Shown here: positions 35,044-43,199 of the stretch, in pieces | Layout: each line of letters starts with the position of its first letter | Position numbering within the stretch: position 1 is the stretch's first letter | NCBI GenBank assembly: GCA_016930215.1 | Contig: JAFGHH010000066.1 | Location: forward strand, 1-43,199 | Origin: Deltaproteobacteria bacterium | Lineage (GTDB): Bacteria > Myxococcota_A > Polyangia > DRWM01 > JAAZOP01 | Reading direction: 5' to 3' | Length of the DNA stretch: 43,199 nucleotides | Notes under the pieces: generated by a model | Seen by the model: the letters and a program-made list of their open reading frames with translations, nothing else | Database searches by the model: none | What the model was told of the DNA's origin: nothing | Translations under genes and position numbers: made by a program

Positions 35044-36234
35044 ATGAGCGGGCGGTGGACCGTCGGGCTGGGAATGGCGTTGTGCGTTGCGGCCGCGGCC
35101 TGCACCGCGGAGTCCCGCGGCGCCCAGTCCGACGCCTCGGTCGGCGCCGCGCGCCGCGTCTACCCGGTGCGCTGGGCCGCGGCCCGGGCCCTCGACGGCG
35201 GCCGCGACCACGTCGACCTCGAGGCCCTGCTCAACGCCCCGACCCGCGTGCCGCTGTCGTTCAAGGTCGCCGGCCGCGTCGAGATGCTGGATTGCGAGGA
35301 GGGGCAGTTCGTCGAACCCGACCCGGAGCAACCCGTCGGGCGGCTGGAGACGCGCGACTACGAGCTGGCGATGGCGGCCGCCGACGCCACCCTGCGCCGC
35401 GCCCAGGCGGTGTACGGTCGCGCCCGGCGCGTCGGCGTGGCACACGCGCAGCGGGAGCTCGACCGCGGGCGCCCGCTGGCCGATGCCGGCGTGATCACCG
35501 AGCGCGATCTGCGGGGTCTGGAGACGCAGGCCGACGACATGAGCGCCCAGGCCGGCGAGGCCGCCGCGGCCATCGCCCAGGCCCAGGCGTTGGTGGCCCA
35601 GGCCGAGCAGGCGCTGGCGGACACGACGATCCTCGCGCCGTTCCACGGGCTGGTGGTCAAGCGGATGGTCGAACCGGGGCAGCTCGTCGCCCCCGGGACG
35701 CCGGCCTGTGTCGTGGAACGCACCGACGAGCTGGACGCGGTGGCCAGCCTGCCGGGCAACCTGCTGGCCTCGCTGGCCCGCGACGTGGCGCCGACCGTCA
35801 CGGTGCACGACGCGGGCGGGCTCGAGCTCGAGGGACACATCGAGGCGGCGGCCTGGGCCGGGGACCCCCAGACCGGCACCTTCCCGGTGAAGGTCCGCGT
35901 GCCCAACGCCGCCGGCACGCTCCGCTCCGGCATGCGGGTCACCGTCCGGCTGTGGCTGCGCCGCGGCGGGGCCGCGGCCGGCGAGACGATCCACGAGCTG
36001 CCCCTGGAGTCCGTGGTCTCGATCGGCGACCGGACCTTCGCGTTCGTCCCCGTGGACGTCGCGCGCACGACCGTGCGCCGCCTTCCCGTCATGGTCCGCG
36101 AGTTGGGCCGCGACGGCCTGGCGCGCGTGCTCGCCGACTTCCCCGGCCCGCCGCTGGTGGTCGTCGAGGGCCAGTACAGCCTGGCGGAGCTCGAAGCCAC
36201 CGAGCTCGCCGTGCGCGAGGTCGCCGCGCCGTGA
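35044..36234 (+). CDS. RND efflux periplasmic adaptor (membrane fusion protein), lipoprotein
   Basis: Lipobox VAAAAC; FKVAGRVEMLDCEEGQFVEP, AQAEQALADTTILAPFHGLVVKRMVEPGQLVAPGTP. Confidence 0.92.
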   Translation: MSGRWTVGLGMALCVAAAACTAESRGAQSDASVGAARRVYPVRWAAARALDGGRDHVDLEALLNAPTRVPLSFKVAGRVEMLDCEEGQFVEPDPEQPVGRLETRDYELAMAAADATLRRAQAVYGRARRVGVAHAQRELDRGRPLADAGVITERDLRGLETQADDMSAQAGEAAAAIAQAQALVAQAEQALADTTILAPFHGLVVKRMVEPGQLVAPGTPACVVERTDELDAVASLPGNLLASLARDVAPTVTVHDAGGLELEGHIEAAAWAGDPQTGTFPVKVRVPNAAGTLRSGMRVTVRLWLRRGGAAAGETIHELPLESVVSIGDRTFAFVPVDVARTTVRRLPVMVRELGRDGLARVLADFPGPPLVVVEGQYSLAELEATELAVREVAAP

Positions 36235-39200
36235 TCCGCCGCCTCGTCGCCGGGGCCGTCCAGAACTGGCACCTCACGCTGGCGGCGTTCCTCGGCATGC
36301 TGGTCGCCGGGGTCGTCGGCTACCTGTCCCTGCGGCGACAGGAGGATGCCAAGGTCGATGTCCCCTACGCGCTGATCGTCACGATCTTCCCCGGCGCCGG
36401 GGCCGAGCGCGTCGAGAATCTGGTCTCGCGGCCGCTCGAGGAGGCCGCGCAATCGATCGGCGACCTGCGCTGGATCTCCTCCACCTCCCGCGCCAACGTC
36501 TCCGTGATCCTGCTGCGGCTCGAGAACGGCGTCGACATCGATGCCCACTGGCAGGACCTCCGCGAGGCCGTCGCCGCCGCGCGCGCGGAGCTGCCCGAGG
36601 GGGTTCGCGAGCCGAAGGTGGAGACCCGGTCGTTCGACGACGTCGCCGTCCTGACGTTGGCCCTCTCCGCCCCCGGCCAGACCTGGGAGGACGCCGAGCG
36701 GCGCCTGCGGGACGAGGCGCGTGCGATCGAGCGGCGGGTGGAGAGCCTGCGCGGCGTGTCACGGGTCGAGATCCAGGGCGACCGCGACGAGGAGCTCGCC
36801 GTCGAGCTCGACCTCGAGGCGATGAAGACCCGTCGGGTCACCCTCGAGCGCGTGCTCCAGGCCTTGCAGGCGCGCAACGTCAAGATCCCGCCCGGCAGCC
36901 TCGAGCGGGGCGGCTCGGTGGTCGTGCTCGAGGCCTCCGGCTTCTTCCGTTCGGAGGACGAGGTCGGCCGGACGGTGGTCGACGTGACCTCCGCGGGCAC
37001 GCCGGTCCGGCTCCACGAGATCGCCCGCGTGCACCGCCGCTGGCAGGACCCCGAGGAGCGCGTCTACCACGACGGGGAGCCGGCGCTGCTGCTGGCGGTG
37101 TTCCCGCAGGACTCCGCCGACCTGGTCGAGCTCGGGGGCCGCCTGCGCGGGTGGGTCGAACGGCGGAGGGACCGGCTGCCGGTGGGGCTGGAGCTGGCGC
37201 TGACGACCGACCAGGCCGAACGCATCGAACGCCGGGTCGACAACGTCGTCGCCAACCTCTGGCAGGGAATGGTGATCGTCGTCCTGGTCTGCTTCGTCCT
37301 GCTCGGCGTGCGCAACGCCCTGCTCGTCGCCCTCGCCGTCCCCGCCTCGTCCCTCGGCGCCCTGTTCACGATGTGGCTCGCCGGCGTCGAAATGCACCAG
37401 GTCTCCCTCGGGGCCCTCGTGATCGCCCTCGGCATGCTGGTCGACAACGCGGTCGTCGTCGCCGACAACATCACCGCGCACCTCCGACTCGGCAAGGACC
37501 GGATGACGGCCGCGATCGACGGGGCCAGCGAGGTCAACCTCGCGATCCTCTCCTCGACCCTCACCACCGTCGCGGCGTTCATCCCGCTGATGATCATGCC
37601 GGGCCTCGCCGGCCAGTACATCAAGTCCCTGCCGTTCGTCGTCTCCGCCGCGCTCCTGTGGTCCTACCTGTTCGCACTGCTCTTCAACCCGATGATCGCG
37701 GGACGGCTCCTGAGTCCCAAGCCCGGGTTCGCCGAGCGCCTGCAGGGGGCGTTGTCCGGCGGCTACCGCCGCATCGCCCCGGGACTGCTTCGTCTGCGCT
37801 GGCCGATCCTCGCCGCCGCCGTCGCCGGCGTCGTCCTGGCCGTCCAGGGCCTCCCGTGGCTCGGCATCGAGTTCTTCCCCAAGGCGGAGCTGCCCCAGTT
37901 CTACGTCGCGGTCGAGGGACCCGACGGCTCGACCGTCGAGCGCACCACGGCGGCGACACGCGTCGTCGAGACACACCTGCGCCGCGAGCCGGTCGTCCGC
38001 GAGGTCACCACGATGGTCGGCGGCGGGCTGCCGCGCTTCTACTACACGCACTTCCCCCGCGAGAGCGACCCCACCGTGGCCGAGCTGCTGGTGCGCGTCG
38101 CCCCGGACACCCCGCCGGACGAGGTTCGCGAGCTGATCGTCCGGCTGAACCGCGAGCTGGTGCACATCCCCGACACCCGCGTCACCGGCCACCAGCTCGA
38201 GCTCGGCCCGCCGGTCGGCGCCCCGGTCGTGGTCCGCCTGGCCGGCGACGACGTCGGGACGCTGCGCGCCGCCTCGCGCGCCCTGCGCACGCGGCTGGCC
38301 GCCGACCCCGGCATCACCCGCGTCGCCGACGACTTCGGCCAGGACACCCGCCAGGTCCGCGCCGCGATCGACGACGCCCAGCTCGGACGCGCCGCCCTCT
38401 CGCACTTCCAGGTCGCCGCCACGATCCGGGCCGCCGTCGAGGGCATCGCGGCCACGACCTTCGACACCCACGACGAGGAGCTGCCGGTCACCGTCCGCGC
38501 CCGGCCGGCCGATCGCGACGACTTCGCGCTGCTCCACGAGCTGTACCTCGATTCCCCGAGCGCCGGGAAGGTCCCGCTGCGCCAGGTCGCCCGGCTCGAG
38601 CCCGTCTTCGAGGTCGGACGGCTGCACCGCCGCAACCTCCAACGCACGCTGTCGCTCAAGGTCTGGACCGACACCCTGCTGGCCACCGAGCTCCAGACGC
38701 GGGTCGAGGCCGTGCTGGCCGGCTACCGTCCGCCGCCGGACGTGCAGATCGAACTGGGCGGCGAGGCCGAGGAGCGCGACGAGGCGTTCGCGAACCTGGG
38801 CCACGCCGCGATCATCGCCGTCGCCGTGATCCTGATCATCCTCGTGGCCCAGTTCCGCTCCTACGGGCAGGCGCTGGCCGTGCTGGCCACGATCCCGTTC
38901 TCGATCATCGGCGCCTTCCTCGGACTGTGGATCACCGACTCCCCCGTCGGATTCATGGCCATGCTCGGACTGGTCTCGCTCTCGGGCATCGTCGTCAACA
39001 ATGCGATCCTGCTGCTCGAGTTCGTCAACATCGGTCTGCGTCGGGGCAAGCCGCTGGAGCAGGCGATCATCGATGCCGCCGGCAGCCGACTGCGCCCGAT
39101 CCTCGCCACCAGCCTCACCACCGTCGTCGGCCTGATCCCGCTCACCTTCTCCGGCGGCGGCTTCTGGGAACCGATGGGCGCCGTGATGATCGGCGGCCTC

Positions 39201-39317
39201 CTCACCTCCACCGTCCTGACCCTCGTCGTCGTCCCCTCCCTGGCCCGCATCCTGATGGCCCGCCGACACCGGCGACCCGCCCCCGAACCGCCGCCGGCTG
39301 CCCCGGCCGCAGGCTGA
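36231..39317 (+). CDS. RND family efflux permease (AcrB/HAE1-like)
   Basis: GTG start overlaps MFP stop (GTGA); PGAGAERVENLVSRPLEEA, IALGMLVDNAVVVADN, GLVSLSGIVVNNAILLLEFVN. Confidence 0.94.
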   Translation: MIRRLVAGAVQNWHLTLAAFLGMLVAGVVGYLSLRRQEDAKVDVPYALIVTIFPGAGAERVENLVSRPLEEAAQSIGDLRWISSTSRANVSVILLRLENGVDIDAHWQDLREAVAAARAELPEGVREPKVETRSFDDVAVLTLALSAPGQTWEDAERRLRDEARAIERRVESLRGVSRVEIQGDRDEELAVELDLEAMKTRRVTLERVLQALQARNVKIPPGSLERGGSVVVLEASGFFRSEDEVGRTVVDVTSAGTPVRLHEIARVHRRWQDPEERVYHDGEPALLLAVFPQDSADLVELGGRLRGWVERRRDRLPVGLELALTTDQAERIERRVDNVVANLWQGMVIVVLVCFVLLGVRNALLVALAVPASSLGALFTMWLAGVEMHQVSLGALVIALGMLVDNAVVVADNITAHLRLGKDRMTAAIDGASEVNLAILSSTLTTVAAFIPLMIMPGLAGQYIKSLPFVVSAALLWSYLFALLFNPMIAGRLLSPKPGFAERLQGALSGGYRRIAPGLLRLRWPILAAAVAGVVLAVQGLPWLGIEFFPKAELPQFYVAVEGPDGSTVERTTAATRVVETHLRREPVVREVTTMVGGGLPRFYYTHFPRESDPTVAELLVRVAPDTPPDEVRELIVRLNRELVHIPDTRVTGHQLELGPPVGAPVVVRLAGDDVGTLRAASRALRTRLAADPGITRVADDFGQDTRQVRAAIDDAQLGRAALSHFQVAATIRAAVEGIAATTFDTHDEELPVTVRARPADRDDFALLHELYLDSPSAGKVPLRQVARLEPVFEVGRLHRRNLQRTLSLKVWTDTLLATELQTRVEAVLAGYRPPPDVQIELGGEAEERDEAFANLGHAAIIAVAVILIILVAQFRSYGQALAVLATIPFSIIGAFLGLWITDSPVGFMAMLGLVSLSGIVVNNAILLLEFVNIGLRRGKPLEQAIIDAAGSRLRPILATSLTTVVGLIPLTFSGGGFWEPMGAVMIGGLLTSTVLTLVVVPSLARILMARRHRRPAPEPPPAAPAAG

Positions 39318-39372
39318 GACCCGCCGCGCGGACCCGGAGTCCCCCGCGCGCAACCGAGTCGCGCGCGCACCC

Positions 39373-41256
39373 TCACCCCAGCAACGCCGCGACCGACCCC
39401 AGAAGCCACCAGCCGAGGTAGCTCACCGGACCGGTGCCGGTCGAACGACCGTGGACCCAGGCCACCAGCACCCGACCGTCCGACAACAGCCGGACGTCGG
39501 CGTCGCACGAGGACAACCCCGACCCGGCGCCCAGGACGATGCTCCGCTCCGGCCCCGACACCACTCCGTAGCCGTCCAGCGGCTGGACCTTCAATGTGCA
39601 GCTCGTCCCCTCGGTCCGCGACCACGCCGCCACCAGCGTCCCGTCGCCCGGCGTCAGCACCACCGCCTCCGACGGCAGCACCATGCCGGCCAGCGGCGGG
39701 CCCTCCGGCTCACCACCGGTCGGGCCGAGCCGGCTCCAGCGCGTCGCCAGGCCGTCCGTCACCCCCACCAGGTAGACGTCCGCCGACGCCTCGTGCAGCG
39801 CCCACACCCGGTCGATCGCCCCCGACCAGGCGAACCGGACCTCCGCGGCATCCGCGGTCTCCCGCTCGGCGTCGTAGCGCAGGGTCCAGACGGACGAACC
39901 GAGCCACCGGGCGCCTTCGCCGATGCCGTACCAGGCGGCCAGCCAGCCGCCCGCAGGTCGATGCGCACCCGCCGCCATCTCCACCTGCACGAATCGCCAC
40001 CGGGTCGCCGTGTCGCCGGGAGCCGGCGGCCAGCCGGCCACGTCCACCCACCGTCCGAAGGCCGGCACCGTCCCCTGCTCGAACAGCATCGCCGCCGGCT
40101 CCCCGGACCAGGTGCCCCAACCGGGAATGTCCGCCTCCTCGGCTTCCGCCACCACCTCCGGCGTTCCCGGCGCCGTTCCGTCGAGCGGCACCGACGCCGC
40201 CCGCAGCCGCCGCCGGATCCCGGCGGTGCCGTCGCCCGACTCGAGCCACAGCACGCCGAACGCCGCCCCGTCCCCCGCGGCCAGGCCCAGCGGCTTCGGT
40301 TGCCCCGCCCGGACCACGCTCACGGCCGCGCCGGCGGTACCGGTCGCGGGGTCCACCTCCTGCGCGACCAGCTCGGCCATGGACGGGTCGGCCGGGTCGA
40401 ACGCGACGCTTCGCAGCACCCACGGCCGCCCGCGGCGCGGCTCGCACGCCTGGGGAGCGCCGAGCGTCGGGAACGGCACCTCGAGCGTCACGAGCTCGTG
40501 CGCGCAATCGGCGGAGCAGCCGTCGCCCGACGTCCGGTTCCCGTCGTCGCAGGCCTCCCCCGGGTCGACCGACCCGCTGCCGCAGCTCTCGACCCGGCAG
40601 TCCCCGGAGCAGCCGTCGCCCGACGTCCGGTTCCCGTCGTCGCAGCCTTCCTCGGCCTGCCGCACGCCGTCGCCGCACTCCGACGGCTCGCACGCGTCGC
40701 CCGTGCCGTCGCCGTCGCGGTCGAGCTGGTCCGGGTCCTCCACGGTCGGGCAGACGTCGCAGGCGTCCCCGACGCCGTCGTCGTCCGCATCGAGCTGGAG
40801 CGGATTGCGTACCGTCGGGCAGTTGTCGCCCTGTGGCGCCTCGGACGGCACCCAGTCGCCGTCCGGGTCCGACGCCGCCCGCAACAGCAGCTCGACGGTC
40901 GTCGCGCCGGGGACCCCGTGCGCCTCGCCGTACGCCACGACCTCCGGCGCCGACGCGGGACCGCGCACGCCCCAGGCGAGGAGCACACCGCTCCACGGTC
41001 CGCCCGGCTCGAGCCGGATCGCGCCCGGCCCGGCCAACGCCCGTTCCCAGACTCCGATTCCGGTTTCGAGCACCAGCTCCAGCCGCAGCCGTTCGAAGCG
41101 GAGATCGTCCGGCTCCACCGTGACGACGACCTCGAACGGGCCCTTCACGGGCCCGCAGGACACGGCCGCAAGGCACGCCAGCGCGGCGACCAGCCTCGCG
41201 CCGCCGCGGGGTGTCCGCCCGTCGTCGTCGCCCGTCCGCGTCGTTCCGTCCCGCAC
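39373..41256 (-). CDS. Lipoprotein with thrombospondin type-3-like Ca-binding segment and DUF4215 Cys-rich repeats
   Basis: [11 protein letters not shown] lipobox; [60 protein letters not shown] twice; GTG start with GGGGAGGA SD. Confidence 0.85.
   Translation of the reverse strand: MRDGTTRTGDDDGRTPRGGARLVAALACLAAVSCGPVKGPFEVVVTVEPDDLRFERLRLELVLETGIGVWERALAGPGAIRLEPGGPWSGVLLAWGVRGPASAPEVVAYGEAHGVPGATTVELLLRAASDPDGDWVPSEAPQGDNCPTVRNPLQLDADDDGVGDACDVCPTVEDPDQLDRDGDGTGDACEPSECGDGVRQAEEGCDDGNRTSGDGCSGDCRVESCGSGSVDPGEACDDGNRTSGDGCSADCAHELVTLEVPFPTLGAPQACEPRRGRPWVLRSVAFDPADPSMAELVAQEVDPATGTAGAAVSVVRAGQPKPLGLAAGDGAAFGVLWLESGDGTAGIRRRLRAASVPLDGTAPGTPEVVAEAEEADIPGWGTWSGEPAAMLFEQGTVPAFGRWVDVAGWPPAPGDTATRWRFVQVEMAAGAHRPAGGWLAAWYGIGEGARWLGSSVWTLRYDAERETADAAEVRFAWSGAIDRVWALHEASADVYLVGVTDGLATRWSRLGPTGGEPEGPPLAGMVLPSEAVVLTPGDGTLVAAWSRTEGTSCTLKVQPLDGYGVVSGPERSIVLGAGSGLSSCDADVRLLSDGRVLVAWVHGRSTGTGPVSYLGWWLLGSVAALLG
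40512..40645 (-). repeat. Near-identical DUF4215-encoding repeats, 93-bp spacing
   Basis: cggagcagccgtcgcccgacgtccggttcccgtcgtcgcag at about 40512 and 40605. Confidence 0.85.
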
Positions 41257-41274
41257 GTCGTCCTCCCCGCCCGT

Positions 41275-42627
41275 TCAGAACGCGATGCCGAACCCCAACA
41301 CGCCCGGTCCCGCCGGCACCAGGATCGGGCCTTCGGCGGCGGCGTCCGCGGAGGCCTCCGTCCCGCCGGCGAACTCGAGCGCGAGCCACACCGCGGCGCC
41401 GACCAGCGCCGCCGCGCCGACGCCGACCAGCGTCCAGCCCGCCGCGTCCAGCAGACCGGCCTCCTCGACCAGGCGGTCGTGGGCCGTCACCGTCGCGGCA
41501 CGCTCGGCGAGCTCCCCGCGCGCACGTCCGTCTTCCAGCGCCCAGCCGCCGCCGGCACCGAGCGCCGCGCCGGCGAGGCCCAATACGAGCGGCCCCCACC
41601 AGCCGGCGTCGTCGCCGGACCCACCGGCGGCCCGCTCGCCCGCCAACACTCCGCGCACCCACGGTTCGACCTCGCCGACGTCCGTCACCGACGCCAGCAC
41701 TCCGCCCCCGTCCGGCGACCGCCACACGGCGACCCGCACTCGACCCGCCCGCTCCTCCACGGCCACGCCGGCCGCCTCCCGCGTCAGTGCGGCCGCCAAG
41801 GCGGCCGCGCGCAGCAGCGTCCGGTCACCGCGCGACGTGCCCGCCGGCAGAACCGCCGACGGGGCGGCGAAACGCACGGTCTCCCCCGCGGCGACCGTCA
41901 GCTCCACGACGAGGGCGTCCTCGTCCGCGCAGCGCAGGCCGACGCGCACGGGACCCGCCGGCACGCGGGCCCGCCCGGAAGCGACGCACCCGCCGACGTT
42001 GACCTCGCACCCGGGCGCATCGACCACGACCCAGCCGACCTCCGTCTCGTCGGGCTCGAGGTCCAGGTAGCGGTCCGCCAGCGACGGGGGGAACATCCCG
42101 TCGGTCGGCCGGGCGCCGGGAAACGTGGCCAGCAGGCGGCGCAACGTCGCCTCGGCGGCCGACGTGCGGTCCAACTCGCGGGCCGTCGCCAGCAGCAGCG
42201 CGCCGAGGTCGTGCAGCACCGCGACCGCCGCGGGCGGCGTCCAGGTCTCGGGCGAAGACGACAGCGGGCGGCAGCCGCCGACCAGGGCCTCCAGCCAACC
42301 GTCGAGTTCCTGCTCCGCCTCATCGAACCGGCCGAGGAAGAACTCCCGCTGCGCGCGGTCGAACGCCGCCGCGAGCACCGAAGGCGTCACGGCCCCCTCC
42401 GCCGCGGCGCACCGGCGCACCGTCCTCGGACCGCCCGGCGACGGCGGCCCCAACCCCTCGGCGAGGGCCGCGACCACGTCGGCGGCGACCCCGCCCTCGA
42501 CCGGAGCCACGACCAGCAACCCGTACGGCGTCGCCGACTGTGCGGACACCGGCGCCGCCGCGAGCAGGACGACGGCGAGCGCCGCGCCCAGCGATGTCCG
42601 TGGGCCATCCGGGCGGGCTAGCGGCAT
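41275..42627 (-). CDS. Secreted/membrane protein with TPR-like and PEGA-like segments
   Basis: Signal peptide LGAALAVVLLAAAPVSAQ; GWVVVDAPGCEVNVGGCVASGRARVPAGPVRVGLRC; C-terminal TMs. Confidence 0.7.
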   Translation of the reverse strand: MPLARPDGPRTSLGAALAVVLLAAAPVSAQSATPYGLLVVAPVEGGVAADVVAALAEGLGPPSPGGPRTVRRCAAAEGAVTPSVLAAAFDRAQREFFLGRFDEAEQELDGWLEALVGGCRPLSSSPETWTPPAAVAVLHDLGALLLATARELDRTSAAEATLRRLLATFPGARPTDGMFPPSLADRYLDLEPDETEVGWVVVDAPGCEVNVGGCVASGRARVPAGPVRVGLRCADEDALVVELTVAAGETVRFAAPSAVLPAGTSRGDRTLLRAAALAAALTREAAGVAVEERAGRVRVAVWRSPDGGGVLASVTDVGEVEPWVRGVLAGERAAGGSGDDAGWWGPLVLGLAGAALGAGGGWALEDGRARGELAERAATVTAHDRLVEEAGLLDAAGWTLVGVGAAALVGAAVWLALEFAGGTEASADAAAEGPILVPAGPGVLGFGIAF

Positions 42628-43199
42628 CGCTGCACCTCCCCGGCCAGGCGGAACTGCTCGTGGCAGCCGGTGCCGACGTCGTAGCGGCAGGTCAGCCAGG
42701 TTCCCGTCTCGCCGCAGCCGGGAACGACGGCCCCCGCCCAGCCGCCGACGGCCGCCGTGCAGGCACTGCAATCCCCCGCCACGCTCGACCGTTCGCGCGT
42801 CTCCGCACCGTCGCAATCGTAGTCGAAGCCCGCGGACCCGCCCGCCGCCGCGAAGAACTCGAGCTGGTCCGGCCGCACGTCGCCGTTCCCGTCGTCGCAG
42901 TCGCCGGCCGTCGGCACGAAGCCGGCCGGCAGGTCGCAGCCATCGACCCGATCAAACGGCGTGCCGAAGCCGTCGCCGTCCGCGTCCCGGTAGTAGCGCG
43001 TGACCCGGCCCTCGTCGGTGAAGCCGTCGCAGTCGTCATCGATCGAGTTGCAGCGCTCCTCCGCACCGGGATGCCGGTCGGGGTTGCCGTCGTCGCAGTC
43101 GCCGCCGCGCTCCACGGCGCCGTCGGGCGGCGCGCACTGCCGCCCTTCGGGCGCCCCGCCGCCCCAGCCGTCGCCGTCCTCGTCCCAATACCAGTCGAC
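42618..43199 (-). CDS. MopE-like Cys/Asp-rich protein, partial (5' end beyond window)
   Basis: In-frame from window edge: VDWYWDEDGDGWGGGAPEGRQCAPPDGAVERGGDCDDGNPDRHPGAEERCNSIDDDCDGFTDEG...; overlaps next start by 10 nt. Confidence 0.8.
   Translation of the reverse strand, partial: VDWYWDEDGDGWGGGAPEGRQCAPPDGAVERGGDCDDGNPDRHPGAEERCNSIDDDCDGFTDEGRVTRYYRDADGDGFGTPFDRVDGCDLPAGFVPTAGDCDDGNGDVRPDQLEFFAAAGGSAGFDYDCDGAETRERSSVAGDCSACTAAVGGWAGAVVPGCGETGTWLTCRYDVGTGCHEQFRLAGEVQRCR

Noticed and set aside
36759-39353. 864-aa minus ORF over the RND permease
   Set aside because: Shadow ORF; the plus strand encodes canonical RND motifs

Overview
High-GC window that looks like a Myxococcota chromosome. 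Inference rests on a MYXO-CTERM-like C-terminus, Asp/Ala hexanucleotide linkers, DUF4215-type Cys-rich repeats and MopE-like repeats. I read about 33 genes. Main blocks: clpB 5' end (-); Cys-rich lipoprotein; ribF + DUF4912 protein; an AGPS-like FAD oxidase with two fused modules (-); a metallophosphoesterase lipoprotein (-); two overlapping paralogous histidine kinases (-); rsmG (+) convergent with the rpmH-rnpA-yidD-yidC-jag cluster (-); two paralogous 'CAIDDDIAW' lipoproteins (-) divergent from a Ser/Thr kinase-sulfatase-modifying-fold fusion (+); a large FG-GAP/FlgD/MYXO-CTERM surface protein (-); a fibre-like secreted protein with a small acidic lipoprotein (-); a thrombospondin-type-1-like repeat lipoprotein (+); a PLP aminotransferase (-); two consecutive alkaline-phosphatase-superfamily genes, the second fused to a UPF0104/YbhN-type flippase-like membrane domain; a small two-TM protein; an RND MFP/permease pair; and a DUF4215/PEGA/MopE lipoprotein operon running off the right edge. 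No rRNA, tRNA, CRISPR or mobile element was recognised. Most promising for novelty: the flippase/phosphatase module (29.3-35.0 kb), the catalytic-plus-degenerate AGPS-like fusion (3.5-6.5 kb), the duplicated lipoproteins beside the kinase fusion (16-20 kb), and the TSR-like repeat lipoprotein (26.4-27.6 kb). No database search was possible; family calls rest on motif recognition.
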